A stretch of 64,000 bases of DNA from Pseudomonadota bacterium (GCA_018241505.1 JAFEDS010000024.1:122252-186251); one strand, 5' to 3'; shown: positions 27,150 to 38,496, counted from the stretch's first letter. Program-made: numbers and translations. The notes: generated by a model from the letters alone, not told the origin.

Positions 27150-28373
27150 TCAGACGGTGTCTTTTAACGAAATACCGGCGTTGGCAAGCTTTTCGGGGTT
27201 CGGATGTGCATGGGCAGCAATCAACTTGCGGGCCGCCATCTGGTCCTTCGGGCTGTTGATGCTGTCGACGGCAATCAACTCCCCGCCGCGCAGATAGCAG
27301 ACGCTGAAGCTGCGAGATGCCGGCGAGCCGCGGACCACCACCGAGTCGTGTCCCTGGCACAGCCCCACGATGATCATTTTCAGGTCGTACTGATCGGACC
27401 AGAACCACGGCACTTTGTCATGTACCGTGGGTGAGCCCATCAGGTTGTGTGCTGCGTTGGCAGCCTGCTCGAACGCGTTGTCGACCGACTCCAGCCGCAG
27501 GCGCCGATCGTAGTGAAGGTTGGGATGGTTGGCGCAATCGCCAGCCGCATAGATTGCCGGATCGGATGTCTGACAATACTCGTTGACCACAATCCCGTTG
27601 GCGCATTCGATTCCCGCCGCCACCGCGAGCTCGTCCGCGGCGATGACGCCGACACCCACAATCACAACATCCGCCGGATGCTCGGCGCCGTCATCAGTGA
27701 GCACCGCCTTGACGCGGCCCGATCTGGAGTCGGCAACGAGCGCCTGCACTCTCGAGTTGGTGACAATGCGGACGCCATGCCGTGCATGCTCGGTCTCGTA
27801 GAAGGACGAGATTTCCTTGCACGTCACCCGATTCATCACTCGATCCGCCATCTCGAGCACGATCACATCCAGTCCCAACTCGCGCGCGGTCGCCGCGACC
27901 TCGAGACCGATGTAGCCGCCCCCGATAATCACCATCCGCTTGCCGTTCGCGATATCTACGCGGATTCGTTCAACGTCAGCGATGGTACGAAGTGTGTGGA
28001 CGCCGGGAAGGTCGGCACCTGGCACCGTGAGCGGGCGTGGGCGACTGCCCGTCGCCAAAAGCAAAGCGTCGTAAGGCAGCACTGAGCCGTCGTCGAGACG
28101 GACCCGACGCGCCTCGCGTGAGATTTCCTGCACGCGGCGACCAAGGTAGGTATCTACGTTGTGCTCGGTGTAGAAATGCTGGGGTCGCAGGACGAGACGG
28201 TCTTTGTCCAGTGCACCCGCGAGGAATTTCTTCGACAGCGGCGGTCGCTGGTACGGCAACCACGGCTCGTCGCCGACGACAGCCAGCTTCCCCGTGAAGC
28301 CTTTGCGGCGTAGTGTATGAACGGCCTGGTCAGCAGCCTGGCCGGCCCCAACGATCACAATTTGTCCCAGCAT
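27150..28373 (-). CDS. NAD(P)/FAD-dependent ferredoxin or rubredoxin reductase
   Basis: The 407-aa flavoprotein has an N-terminal FAD motif (IVIVGAGQAADQAVHTLRR), the family stretch LPYQRPPLSKKFLAG, a second NAD-binding motif (MVIIGGGYIGLEVAATAREL) and the C-terminal FAD site (IYAAGDCANHPN). This is the class that passes electrons from NAD(P)H to small ferredoxins or rubredoxins serving P450s and ring-hydroxylating oxygenases. No ferredoxin, P450 or oxygenase gene lies beside it, so the partner must be elsewhere. A 246-bp gap separates it from the divergent glnK gene. Confidence 0.87.
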   Translation of the reverse strand: MLGQIVIVGAGQAADQAVHTLRRKGFTGKLAVVGDEPWLPYQRPPLSKKFLAGALDKDRLVLRPQHFYTEHNVDTYLGRRVQEISREARRVRLDDGSVLPYDALLLATGSRPRPLTVPGADLPGVHTLRTIADVERIRVDIANGKRMVIIGGGYIGLEVAATARELGLDVIVLEMADRVMNRVTCKEISSFYETEHARHGVRIVTNSRVQALVADSRSGRVKAVLTDDGAEHPADVVIVGVGVIAADELAVAAGIECANGIVVNEYCQTSDPAIYAAGDCANHPNLHYDRRLRLESVDNAFEQAANAAHNLMGSPTVHDKVPWFWSDQYDLKMIIVGLCQGHDSVVVRGSPASRSFSVCYLRGGELIAVDSINSPKDQMAARKLIAAHAHPNPEKLANAGISLKDTV

Positions 28374-28532
28374 CGTACGGAAGCATAGCCGATCCTTCCG
28401 TCGCTATGCTGCACCAGTGGTGGGCGAGTGGTGCGGTCCGCCGCTCCACAACGGTGCACAATACAGTCGTGCGGCGCGTGAGGCCGCGCAATTGCCGCGC
28501 CAATACATGGATTTGTATCGTGCGGTACGGCG

Positions 28533-28548
28533 TGGCATGAAAGCTGCA
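28533..28548 (+). promoter_or_regulatory. Sigma54-type promoter (-24/-12) for glnK
   Basis: TGGCATGAAAGCTGCA keeps the invariant GG and GC dinucleotides with exactly ten bases between them, as in the sigma54 consensus TGGCAC-N5-TTGC. It would start transcription near 28560, about 60 bases before the GlnK start codon. I found no convincing NtrC pair upstream; TGCACCAGTGGTG at 28410-28422 has similar half-sites but the wrong spacing. Confidence 0.6.
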
Positions 28549-28586
28549 AAAAATACCGCGCTGCTGGGAAACCTGCGTATAACTAG

Positions 28587-30557
<1,971 letters not shown>

Positions 30558-30563
30558 TCGGCG

Positions 30564-31064
30564 CTACCGGACAACTCGCAGCGGCCGGGCATTGCGGCCA
30601 ATTCCCAACGCCCCACTGCGTACGACCTCGAGCAGATCCGCTTGCTGGGCAAGGTCGGACACAAACGCATTGACCTCCATTTCACTGGCCGTCAGCTCAA
30701 CAATGAATCCCTCGGTCGCGGGATCCAGAACACGGCCGCCCGTGCGTACCACGTAGCCGCGGACCGCGTCAGTATGCTCAGGACGCACTTTCAGCTTCAG
30801 CAGCACGAGCTCCCGTTCCAGATGCTCTCCGCCTGTCATGTCCTCGGTACTGACGACGTCGACCAGCTTGTTCAACTGATTTGTGATCTGCTGCATCACA
30901 GCTTCCGACCCAGTAGTCACCAGCGTCAGGCGCGATACTGTGGGATCGTCTGTCGGCGCGACCGACAGGGACTCGATGTTGTAACCACGGGTGGAGAACA
31001 GGCCCGCCACGCGGGTGAGCGCACCGGCTTCGTTTTGTAAAAGAATGGCGATGATATGACGCAT
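30564..31064 (-). CDS. ilvN: Acetolactate synthase small (regulatory) subunit
   Basis: The 166-aa subunit holds the valine-sensing ACT domain (residues 2-75; HIIAILLQNEAGALTRVAGL, then FSTRGYNIESLSV) and the C-terminal ALS_ss_C domain (to about 160). It activates the catalytic subunit and makes it sensitive to valine feedback. The ATG at 31064 gives the normal family start; the frame is open 29 codons further up but without similarity. Unusually, the large-subunit gene is divergent rather than co-linear. Downstream, six bases away, begins a hybrid histidine kinase gene. Confidence 0.93.
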   Translation of the reverse strand: MRHIIAILLQNEAGALTRVAGLFSTRGYNIESLSVAPTDDPTVSRLTLVTTGSEAVMQQITNQLNKLVDVVSTEDMTGGEHLERELVLLKLKVRPEHTDAVRGYVVRTGGRVLDPATEGFIVELTASEMEVNAFVSDLAQQADLLEVVRSGALGIGRNARPLRVVR

Positions 31065-31192
31065 GAAGGATCCAATAATGTCTCGCCGATGAGAATAATG
31101 GATTCCATTGCCGCCCGGCGATTCCCCGCGGGTTTCACGGACCGCACCCAAGCTGCTAGGCTCGGGGGCCGTTCCTTCGCAATTCGCCTCGA

Positions 31193-33052
31193 ATGAGCCT
31201 TCCCATGAGTGACACGGTCATCCAGCCCCGCCCCTTAGGGCACCCCTTAGCCGGCCAGACGATGTCGGGCGCCCGGATGATCATGCAGGTCCTTGCGGAT
31301 GAGGGCGTTACGGCCATTTTCGGCTACAGCGGCGGGGCCATCCTGCCGACCTACGATGCGGTATTTCTCTACAACGAGCAGCAGATCCGCGCCGGGGAGC
31401 CGCAGATTCCCCTGATCGTGCCCGCCAACGAGCAGGGCGCGGGTTTCATGGCTGCCGGCTATGCCCGTGCCACAGGCCGCGTGGGCGTGTGCATTGTGAC
31501 GTCCGGTCCCGGCGCTACGAACACTGTTACACCGGTGCGCGATTCCATGGCCGATTCGGTCCCAATGGTCGTGATTTGTGGCCAGGTCGCCCGTGCGTCC
31601 ATTGGAACCGACGCATTCCAGGAGGCCCCGGTGCCGTCGATCATGGGATCGGTGGCGAAACACATCTTCCTGGTGACTGACCCCACCCGCCTCGAGGCGA
31701 CGATCCGAACCGCGTTCGAGATTGCGCGCACCGGCCGGCCGGGCCCGGTGGTCGTGGATGTGCCGAAGGATGTGCAGAACTGGGAAGGCGTGTTCCAGGG
31801 CAGCGGCATCCTGCCCATCCCGGGCTATCGCCGCCGCATGACCGATCTCTTCCACCGCGCCCTGGATGATCTCGAAGCCGCGAAGTTCTTTGAGATGCTG
31901 GGGGAGGCGAAGCGCCCCCTGATCTACGCCGGCGGCGGCGTGATCAACTCGAATGCCGCCGTGCCTCTGGCCGATTTCGCGGAAAGCTTCGGCATCCCGG
32001 TCGTGACCACCCTGATGGGTATCGGTGCCATCGATACCCAACACAAGCTGGCCATGCACATGCTCGGCATGCATGGCACCGCGTACGCCAACTACACCGT
32101 CGATGATGCCGACTTCCTGATTGCCGTCGGCTCCCGTTTCGACGATCGGGTGGCCGGTGTGCCGGCTCGATTTGCGCGCAATGCCAAGCGGATTGCGCAT
32201 CTGGACATCGACCGCGCCGAAGTCAACAAGGTCAAGCGCGTGCAGTGGAGTTATGTCGGTCAGTTGCCGGAGGCGCTGCAGGCGTTGCTCGCTTACGGCC
32301 GGCGCAAGAAGTTCGCCCCCGACTATTCGGCATGGCACGCGGAGCTGGCCGAGCTGAAGCGCGTGTACGCAATGAACTACGACCGCAACAGCAACCTGAT
32401 CCAGCCGTACTATGTGATTGAGGAAATCAACCGGCTGACCGGCGGCGAAGCCATCATTGCCACCGGCGTGGGCCAGCATCAGATGTGGGCCGCGCAGTAT
32501 TGCGATTTCCGCCAGCCGCGCCTGTGGCTGACCTCCGGCAGCATGGGCACGATGGGTTTCGGCCTGCCCGCGGCCATCGGCGCCCAGATCGCCAACCCCA
32601 GGCGCCTGGTCATTGATATTGATGGTGACTCGAGCATCCGCATGAACATGGGCGAGCTCGAGACCGTCACCACCTACGACCTGCCGGTCAAAGTCGTGGT
32701 GTTGAACAACTTCGGCGACGGTATGGTGAAGCAGTGGCAGAAGCTGTTTCATCACGGCCGCTTTGCCTCGAGCGACCGGTCCCTGCACAAGAAGGACTTC
32801 ATCAAGGCGGCGCAGGCCGACGGCTTCCAGTACGCCGTGCGCCTCGATCGCAAGGAGGATGTGCCGCGGGTGATCCAGGAGTTCATCAACTTCCCGGGAC
32901 CGGCTTTCCTCGAAGTCATTATCGATCGGGATGCGGGTGTGTACCCCATGGTGGGACCGGGCAAGAGCTACGATGAGATGATCACCGGGGACCATATCCC
33001 GTCCCGTTACAAGGTCAATATCACGACACCCGGCGCCTCGGAGATGTTCTGA
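31193..33052 (+). CDS. ilvB: Acetolactate synthase large (catalytic) subunit
   Basis: The 619-aa thiamine diphosphate enzyme makes 2-acetolactate or 2-aceto-2-hydroxybutyrate, the first common step of branched-chain amino-acid synthesis. The N-terminal TPP domain has YSGGAILPTYDAVF and the catalytic Glu in PANEQGAGFMAAGYARATG; the central domain follows, and the C-terminal TPP site reads IDIDGDSSIRMNMGELETV with the NNFGDGMVKQWQ segment. It is about 40 residues longer than most, partly from an N-terminal extension. The start could also be the ATG at 31205. gloA follows with no gap. About 130 bp separate it from the divergent ilvN. Confidence 0.93.
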   Translation: MSLPMSDTVIQPRPLGHPLAGQTMSGARMIMQVLADEGVTAIFGYSGGAILPTYDAVFLYNEQQIRAGEPQIPLIVPANEQGAGFMAAGYARATGRVGVCIVTSGPGATNTVTPVRDSMADSVPMVVICGQVARASIGTDAFQEAPVPSIMGSVAKHIFLVTDPTRLEATIRTAFEIARTGRPGPVVVDVPKDVQNWEGVFQGSGILPIPGYRRRMTDLFHRALDDLEAAKFFEMLGEAKRPLIYAGGGVINSNAAVPLADFAESFGIPVVTTLMGIGAIDTQHKLAMHMLGMHGTAYANYTVDDADFLIAVGSRFDDRVAGVPARFARNAKRIAHLDIDRAEVNKVKRVQWSYVGQLPEALQALLAYGRRKKFAPDYSAWHAELAELKRVYAMNYDRNSNLIQPYYVIEEINRLTGGEAIIATGVGQHQMWAAQYCDFRQPRLWLTSGSMGTMGFGLPAAIGAQIANPRRLVIDIDGDSSIRMNMGELETVTTYDLPVKVVVLNNFGDGMVKQWQKLFHHGRFASSDRSLHKKDFIKAAQADGFQYAVRLDRKEDVPRVIQEFINFPGPAFLEVIIDRDAGVYPMVGPGKSYDEMITGDHIPSRYKVNITTPGASEMF

Positions 33053-33472
33053 GTGAAGTACCTCCACACCATGGTGCGGGTCACGGACCTGGATGCGTCG
33101 TTGAAGTTCTACACGGGGGCGCTCGGGTTGAAAGAGCTCTCCCGCAAGGACAACGCGCAGGGGCGCTTCACGTTGGTGTTTCTGGCGGCCCCGGGTGATG
33201 AGAGCGCGCAGGTCGAGCTGACCTACAACTGGGACCCGGAAGCCTACAGCGGCGGCCGTAATTTCGGTCACCTGGCCTACGAAGTCGACAACCTGTATGC
33301 CACCTGCCAACGCCTGATGGATCATGGCGTGACCATCAACCGCCCGCCGCGGGATGGTTGGATGGCGTTTGTTCGCTCGCCGGACAACATCTCCATTGAG
33401 CTGCTGCAGAAGGGCACGCGGTTGGAGCCCGCGGAGCCCTGGAAATCCATGCAGAACGTCGGAGTCTGGTAG
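33053..33472 (+). CDS. gloA: Lactoylglutathione lyase (glyoxalase I)
   Basis: The 139-aa enzyme isomerises the hemithioacetal of methylglyoxal and glutathione to S-lactoylglutathione. The metal ligands of the bacterial nickel type can be located: His5 (MKYLHTMVRV), Glu near 56 (AQVELTYNW), His in NFGHLAYEV and Glu in ISIELLQKG. The start is a GTG that touches the ilvB stop codon, so translation is likely coupled to ilvB. Both enzymes deal with pyruvate-related metabolites, but a functional link is only suggestive. The 60 bases after it lead into the glucan synthase-like gene. Confidence 0.93.
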   Translation: MKYLHTMVRVTDLDASLKFYTGALGLKELSRKDNAQGRFTLVFLAAPGDESAQVELTYNWDPEAYSGGRNFGHLAYEVDNLYATCQRLMDHGVTINRPPRDGWMAFVRSPDNISIELLQKGTRLEPAEPWKSMQNVGVW

Positions 33473-33534
33473 TCAGCGACCCGCCGCCGTGCAATCGAGT
33501 ATGATGCGCCGGCTCCCTGTTGGTCTCGCACCCC

Positions 33535-36177
33535 ATGAAGTCTCTACCTGGCCTGGTTGTTGCGGCAGCCTTCGCTGCCTTGACGTGTGCCGTCTGGGCG
33601 TTTCTCAACCGCCCGGCCGCCGAGCCGCCCTGGCCCGCCCGTATTCAGGGGTTCTCGTTCTCTCCCATCCGCGGGGGTGAGGATCCAACGATCCACGTCT
33701 TACCGACCGATGCGGAAATCGACGCCGATCTGAACCTCGTGGCCGGCAAGGTCGGCACCGTCCGTACCTATAGTGTGGCCGGATCACTGGCGGACGTCCC
33801 GCAACTCGCCGCACGCCACGGGCTCAATGTTGCTGTTGGCGCCTGGATCGATGACCACCGCGATTCCAACGAAGCCCAACTGACAACGGCCATCGAGCTC
33901 GCGCGGACCCACCTCAATGTGATGCGGGTGTTCGTTGGCAACGAGGTGGCGCTGCAGGGCTATGTGCCGCTGAAGGAGCTGGAGGGCTATCTGGATCGGG
34001 CCCGGGACGCGATCGGACAGCCGGTCGGGACCGCGGAACCCTGGCACGTGTGGCTGGAGCACCCCGAGTTGGCTCAACACGTCGACTTCATTGGTGTGCA
34101 CCTGTTGCCCTACTGGGAAGGCCTGCCGGTCGATATGGCCGTCGACTATTCCATCAGCCAGTTCCATCGCATCCAGAAGGCTTTTCCCAACAAGGAAGTC
34201 ATCATTGCCGAAGTGGGCTGGCCGAGCCGCGGCCGCACGCATGAATCGGCTGTGGCCTCGGAAGCGAACGAAGCCCTGTTTCTGCGGCGCTTCCTGGCCC
34301 GCGCCAAGCACGAACACTTTGTCTACTACGTGATGGAAGCCTTCGACCAGCCGTGGAAGGCCACCCAGGAGGGCGATGTCGGCTCGTACTGGGGTGTCTA
34401 CAACGTTAACCGCGTGCCGAAGTTCGAGTTTACCGCCGGGATCGTGCGGGTTCCCGGCTGGCACATGCTGGCGGCGATCTCGGTGACCATGGCGTTCGTG
34501 GTGCTGTTTATTTTCTACGTCAACAACGTGACACCGTTGCGCAACCGCGGCCGCAGCTTTCTGGCGCTCGTGGTGTATGGCGCCGCCACCATCACCGTCT
34601 GGGTGTTTTACGACTTCACCCAACAGTACATGACCGTGGCCAATGTCGTGTCCGGGGTGATGCTGTTGATGGGCATGCTGGGTGTGTTGCTCGTGTTGCT
34701 GCTGGAGGCCTACGAGTGGGCGGAAGCCCATTGGGTGACTTCGCGCCTGCGGCTGGGTCCGCCGCCGGCGCGGCTGGAGGGCCAGCCGCAGCCGAAGGTT
34801 TCAATCCACGTGCCGGCCTACAACGAGCCGCCGCGGATGGTGATCGAGACGCTGGAGGCCCTGGCCCGGCTCGACTACGGCAACTTTGAAGTACTGGTCA
34901 TCGACAACAACACGCGGGACGAGGCTGTGTGGCGCCCCGTGGAAGCGCATTGCGCGCAGTTGGGTGAGCGTTTCCGTTTCTTCCATGTTGCTCCGTTGGC
35001 CGGCTTCAAGGCCGGCGCGTTGAATTTCGCGTTGCTGCAGACTGCCGCGGATGCCGAGATTGTGGCGGTGATTGACAGCGATTATGTGGTGGAGCCGGGC
35101 TGGTTGCGCGAGCTGGTGCCCGGCTTCCAGGATCAGCGCATCGCGATTGTCCAGGCGCCGCAGGACTATCGTGATGAAAATCAGAGCGCCTTCAAGGCAA
35201 TGTGCTACGCCGAGTATCGCGGCTTCTTCCACATCGGAATGATCACGCGCAACGAACGCAACGCGATTATCCAGCACGGAACGATGACCCTCGTTCGCCG
35301 GAACCTTCTCGAGTCCACCGGCGCCTGGGCCGAGTGGTGTATTACCGAGGATGCCGAGCTCGGCTTGCGGATCTTCGAGGCGGGGTATGAAGCCTCGTAC
35401 GTACCGACATCGTATGGTCGCGGCCTGATGCCCGACACCTTCGTTGACTTCAAGAAGCAGCGGTTCCGCTGGGCCTACGGCGCGATGCAGATCCTGAAGA
35501 GTCACGCCCGTGCGCTGTTTGCCGAAAACGGCACACTCTCGCCGGGACAGCGGTATCATTTCATTGCCGGCTGGCTCCCCTGGGTGGCCGACGGCTTCAA
35601 CCTGATATTCAACATTGCGGCGCTGGCCTGGAGCGTTGCAATCATTTGTTGGCCACGCCAGATCGATCCTCCCCTGATGATGTACTCGGTCCTGCCGCTG
35701 TCGCTCTTCACGTTCAAGCTCGGGAAGCTGGCGCACCTGTATCGAGTCAGGGTGGGAGCGAACATTCGCCAGACGTTCGCGGCGGCGGTTGCGGGCCTTG
35801 CGCTGACTCACACGATCGGCACGGCCGTGCTCAAAGGTTTGTTCACACGTGGCGAGCCCTTCTTCCGCACACCGAAGAACTCCGGGACGCAGCGTGTGCT
35901 TCAGGCGCTGGGCGCCGCCCGCGATGAAACTCTGATCATGGTGGGCCTGTGGCTTTGTGCCTGGGGCGTTTCGAGCTCAACGACGTATCAGACGCGAGGC
36001 CCGGACCGCATCGCCTGGGTCGTGGTGCTGCTGATCCAGTCTGTTCCGTATCTGTCCTCGCTCCTGGTGTCCCTGGCGAGCGCGTTCCCGCTGCCATCGA
36101 AACTCCTGGGGCGCGGCTACCGCTCGGCGGTGTTCCACCCGCCGCAACGGGCTCCCGAGCCCGACTCTCTAGCCTGA
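33535..36177 (+). CDS. GH17-GT2 fusion, membrane beta-glucan synthase-like protein
   Basis: The 880-aa protein combines an exported glycoside hydrolase family 17-like domain with a processive family 2 glycosyltransferase. After an N-terminal membrane helix, residues about 30-305 carry GH17 marks: VFVGNEVALQG with the acid/base Glu and VIIAEVGWPSRGR with the nucleophile Glu. Three to four membrane helices follow (about 315-410). The GT2 domain (about 425-660) has VSIHVPAYNEPP, DSDYVVEPGW, TEDAELGLR and KKQRFRWAYG (QxxRW). Several helices close the chain. Proteins of this layout (NdvB-like) make beta-1,3 or cyclic glucans, with the GH17 part probably rearranging the chain. The ATG at 33535 is preferred over a TTG five codons earlier. 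Confidence 0.85.
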   Translation: MKSLPGLVVAAAFAALTCAVWAFLNRPAAEPPWPARIQGFSFSPIRGGEDPTIHVLPTDAEIDADLNLVAGKVGTVRTYSVAGSLADVPQLAARHGLNVAVGAWIDDHRDSNEAQLTTAIELARTHLNVMRVFVGNEVALQGYVPLKELEGYLDRARDAIGQPVGTAEPWHVWLEHPELAQHVDFIGVHLLPYWEGLPVDMAVDYSISQFHRIQKAFPNKEVIIAEVGWPSRGRTHESAVASEANEALFLRRFLARAKHEHFVYYVMEAFDQPWKATQEGDVGSYWGVYNVNRVPKFEFTAGIVRVPGWHMLAAISVTMAFVVLFIFYVNNVTPLRNRGRSFLALVVYGAATITVWVFYDFTQQYMTVANVVSGVMLLMGMLGVLLVLLLEAYEWAEAHWVTSRLRLGPPPARLEGQPQPKVSIHVPAYNEPPRMVIETLEALARLDYGNFEVLVIDNNTRDEAVWRPVEAHCAQLGERFRFFHVAPLAGFKAGALNFALLQTAADAEIVAVIDSDYVVEPGWLRELVPGFQDQRIAIVQAPQDYRDENQSAFKAMCYAEYRGFFHIGMITRNERNAIIQHGTMTLVRRNLLESTGAWAEWCITEDAELGLRIFEAGYEASYVPTSYGRGLMPDTFVDFKKQRFRWAYGAMQILKSHARALFAENGTLSPGQRYHFIAGWLPWVADGFNLIFNIAALAWSVAIICWPRQIDPPLMMYSVLPLSLFTFKLGKLAHLYRVRVGANIRQTFAAAVAGLALTHTIGTAVLKGLFTRGEPFFRTPKNSGTQRVLQALGAARDETLIMVGLWLCAWGVSSSTTYQTRGPDRIAWVVVLLIQSVPYLSSLLVSLASAFPLPSKLLGRGYRSAVFHPPQRAPEPDSLA

Positions 36178-36187
36178 GGCCTGGGGA

Positions 36188-37105
36188 ATGGATCGCCCCG
36201 AGGCCGGGCGGTCTCTAAAAGCAATCGCCTTCATGCTGATCGCCGTAGCCGCCTTCAGCGGCATGGACGCGCTCCTCAAGCTCTTATCCGCGCACTACCC
36301 GCCCATGGAAGTGGTCGCGCTCCGTGGCGCGGCGGCTGTTCCGTTCATGGTGGTCCCGCTGCTTGTGATGGGGCGTCTGCGTCAGTTGAAGCCCGTTCGC
36401 ATGGGTATGCATTTCGTCCGCGCCTTGCTTCAGCTTTTTGTGCTCGTGACCTTCGTGTACGGCGTCCGGGCGTTGTCGCTGGCCGATTGTTACGCGATCT
36501 TCCTGAGTGCGCCGCTCATCGTCACAGCGCTCTCAGTGCCACTGCTCGGCGAACACGTCGGCTGGCGACGCTGGGTCGCCATCAGCGTCGGACTGGTTGG
36601 GGTACTCACGATGCTGAAGCCCTCAGCGTCGAGCCTCGTCTCATTAGGTGCTGTTGCAGCACTCCTGTCGGCCACCGGCTATGCGTTTAACGCGATTGCG
36701 CTGCGCATCGTCACGCGTACCGATTCGACCGTCAGCGTCACCTTTTGGATGATCAGCCTGATGACCCTGATGTCAACGAGTCTCGCGGTGCCCAACTGGG
36801 TGGCGATCCGGGCGGACGATTGGGTGTTGCTCGCGGCCATTGGCTTTTTTTCCGCGATTGCACAGCACCTGATCACCGAAGCATTCCGAAACGCGCCGCC
36901 GTCGGTCGTTGCGCCCTTCGAATACACGGCCCTGTTGTGGGGAATCGGCATTGATCGCGTCGTCTGGGCGGTGTTCCCGACCAGCCGTGTTTATATTGGC
37001 GGTGGAATCGTGATCGGTAGCGGCCTGTATCTGATCTGGAGAGAGCACGTGCGGCGTGCTGCCCCGATTGCGGCAGAAACTGTGGTCAATTCAACTCAGC
37101 CTTGA
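36188..37105 (+). CDS. DMT family (EamA) transporter
   Basis: The 305-aa inner-membrane protein has about ten hydrophobic helices arranged as two EamA repeats (residues about 10-140 and 150-285). The N-terminus (AIAFMLIAVAAFSGMDALLK) and the stretch ALSLADCYAIFLSAPLIVTA are typical of S-adenosylmethionine/riboflavin-like DMT exporters, but the substrate cannot be assigned. It starts 10 bp after the glucan synthase-like stop and probably shares its transcript. A second, distantly related EamA gene lies 0.5 kb downstream. Confidence 0.85.
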   Translation: MDRPEAGRSLKAIAFMLIAVAAFSGMDALLKLLSAHYPPMEVVALRGAAAVPFMVVPLLVMGRLRQLKPVRMGMHFVRALLQLFVLVTFVYGVRALSLADCYAIFLSAPLIVTALSVPLLGEHVGWRRWVAISVGLVGVLTMLKPSASSLVSLGAVAALLSATGYAFNAIALRIVTRTDSTVSVTFWMISLMTLMSTSLAVPNWVAIRADDWVLLAAIGFFSAIAQHLITEAFRNAPPSVVAPFEYTALLWGIGIDRVVWAVFPTSRVYIGGGIVIGSGLYLIWREHVRRAAPIAAETVVNSTQP

Positions 37106-37142
37106 GCGGAGCCATGTGCGAGGGACGGGTTTGACGAGCGAA

Positions 37143-37577
37143 ATGGAAGCGTATCTGCATTCAAATATCCCCCTCTCGGCAGCCATGGGGGTCCGGGTCA
37201 AAATCGCGACGCCGGAGCAAGTGCTGCTCTTTGCCCCGTTGGGACCCAACATCAACCATCATCAGACGGTGTTCGGTGGTAGCGGCGCCGTGCTCGCCAC
37301 GCTGTCAGCCTGGACGCTGTTGCACCTGCGGCTGGTCCGTGAGCAGTTCGATGCGCAACTTGTCATACAGCGCAGCTCCATGGAATACGAGCGGCCGATA
37401 CCGGGCGACTTCGAGGCGAGGTGCGATTTCGATGATGTGGATGCCTGGCAGAAATTCCGGGTAACCCTCGAGCGTCGGGGGCGCGCGCGGATGACTCTCA
37501 ATGCCCGGTTGCTGCACGCCTCGCACGAGATGGGCTCGTTTGTGGGAGACTTTGTAGCGATTCGCTCCGCCCCCTGA
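37143..37577 (+). CDS. Hotdog-fold thioesterase (YiiD C-terminal domain family)
   Basis: The 144-aa protein matches the YiiD C-terminal (PF09500) hotdog thioesterase family: IPLSAAMGVRVKIATPEQVL, then NINHHQTVFGGSGAVLATLS with the conserved NxxxxxxxFGGS motif, and MEYERPIPGDFEARCDF. Related proteins are putative acyl-CoA or acyl-protein thioesterases. The start is uncertain: ATG at 37143 fits the family, a TTG four codons before it is possible. It lies between two EamA transporter genes, all on the + strand; the next frame opens right after its stop. Confidence 0.8.
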   Translation: MEAYLHSNIPLSAAMGVRVKIATPEQVLLFAPLGPNINHHQTVFGGSGAVLATLSAWTLLHLRLVREQFDAQLVIQRSSMEYERPIPGDFEARCDFDDVDAWQKFRVTLERRGRARMTLNARLLHASHEMGSFVGDFVAIRSAP

Positions 37578-37610
37578 GGGTCATTTATCCCCACCATCGC
37601 ACTCGTCGCG

Positions 37611-38447
37611 GTGCTGCTCGCCGCTGCTGCGCATGCCACGTGGAATATCGCCGCGAAGAGGGCCGCCGGCTCGCGCCACTTCGTGTGGCTCTACTCGGTC
37701 GGCTCGGCGCTGCTGTACCTGCCGATCATTCTGTGGATTTGTATCCAGCAGCGTCCCCAATTCGACACGCGGCAATACGTCGCCCTCGCTGCCACCAGCA
37801 TCCTGCATCTGGGCTATTCTTTGTCCCTGCAGGCGGGTTATCGAAGCTCGGACCTGACCCTCGTCTACCCGATCGCCCGAGGCTTTGGTCCCTTGTTGTC
37901 CTTCATCGGAGCCGTTCTCCTGCTCGGCGAACGGGCCACGGCTCTGTCTGCACTGGGAATGATGCTCATTGTCGCCGGCATCCTCCTGGTCGCGGGTCTT
38001 ACTCGTGAGCCACATCGCGCGCCGCGCAAGGGAATCTTCTTTGGGCTTTTGACCGGTGTGTTTATTGCGTCATACACACTGAACGATGGCTACGCCGTCA
38101 AGGCTCTCGCGATCTCCCCGTTCATTGTGGACTTCACCGGCAACCTGGTCCGCATCGTTGTGCTCGCCCCGCTTGCTTGGCGAGACCGAGCTGAAGTCAA
38201 ACGTGAGGCTCGTGAGTACGCGGGACCGGCAGTGGTTGTGAGTGTTCTGGGTCCAATCGGCTACATACTGGTCCTGTTCGCCATGCGGATTGCTCCCATC
38301 AGTCACATTGCGCCCGCGCGCGAGCTTGCCACCCTGGCCGGTGCCTACATGGGTTCGAAGTTATTGAGTGAACGAACCACACCGGAGCGGATTATTGGCG
38401 CTGTTTGCATTGTTGTCGGCGTCGTGAGTCTGTCGTTCGCGCGTTAG
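37611..38447 (+). CDS. EamA family transporter
   Basis: The 278-aa membrane protein has nine or ten helices in two EamA repeats; HATWNIAAKRA near the start and a final VGVVSLSFAR are typical. The only usual start codon is the GTG at 37611, but it cuts the first helix short. The frame is open back to the thioesterase stop and encodes a fitting hydrophobic stretch (IPTIALVAV), so a rare start such as ATC at 37587 is possible. Substrate unknown. Confidence 0.8.
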   Translation: MLLAAAAHATWNIAAKRAAGSRHFVWLYSVGSALLYLPIILWICIQQRPQFDTRQYVALAATSILHLGYSLSLQAGYRSSDLTLVYPIARGFGPLLSFIGAVLLLGERATALSALGMMLIVAGILLVAGLTREPHRAPRKGIFFGLLTGVFIASYTLNDGYAVKALAISPFIVDFTGNLVRIVVLAPLAWRDRAEVKREAREYAGPAVVVSVLGPIGYILVLFAMRIAPISHIAPARELATLAGAYMGSKLLSERTTPERIIGAVCIVVGVVSLSFAR

Positions 38448-38496
38448 ACAGTGCAGAATGTCGCGCGGATCGCTCCAAACAAGGGGAAAACTCGCC

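Noticed and set aside
28410-28422. NtrC-like dyad upstream of glnK (TGCACCAGTGGTG)
   Set aside because: The half-sites are one base apart instead of the usual spacing; too weak to call.
28485-28506. Possible third copy of the 31-bp palindromic repeat
   Set aside because: Only about 12 bases (TGCCGCGCCAAT with TT in front) match, and it lies in a divergent promoter region rather than between convergent genes.
31247-33325. A 692-codon open frame on the - strand opposite ilvB and gloA
   Set aside because: It is antisense to clear family members; the long opening comes from high GC and codon bias, and its protein has no recognisable motifs.
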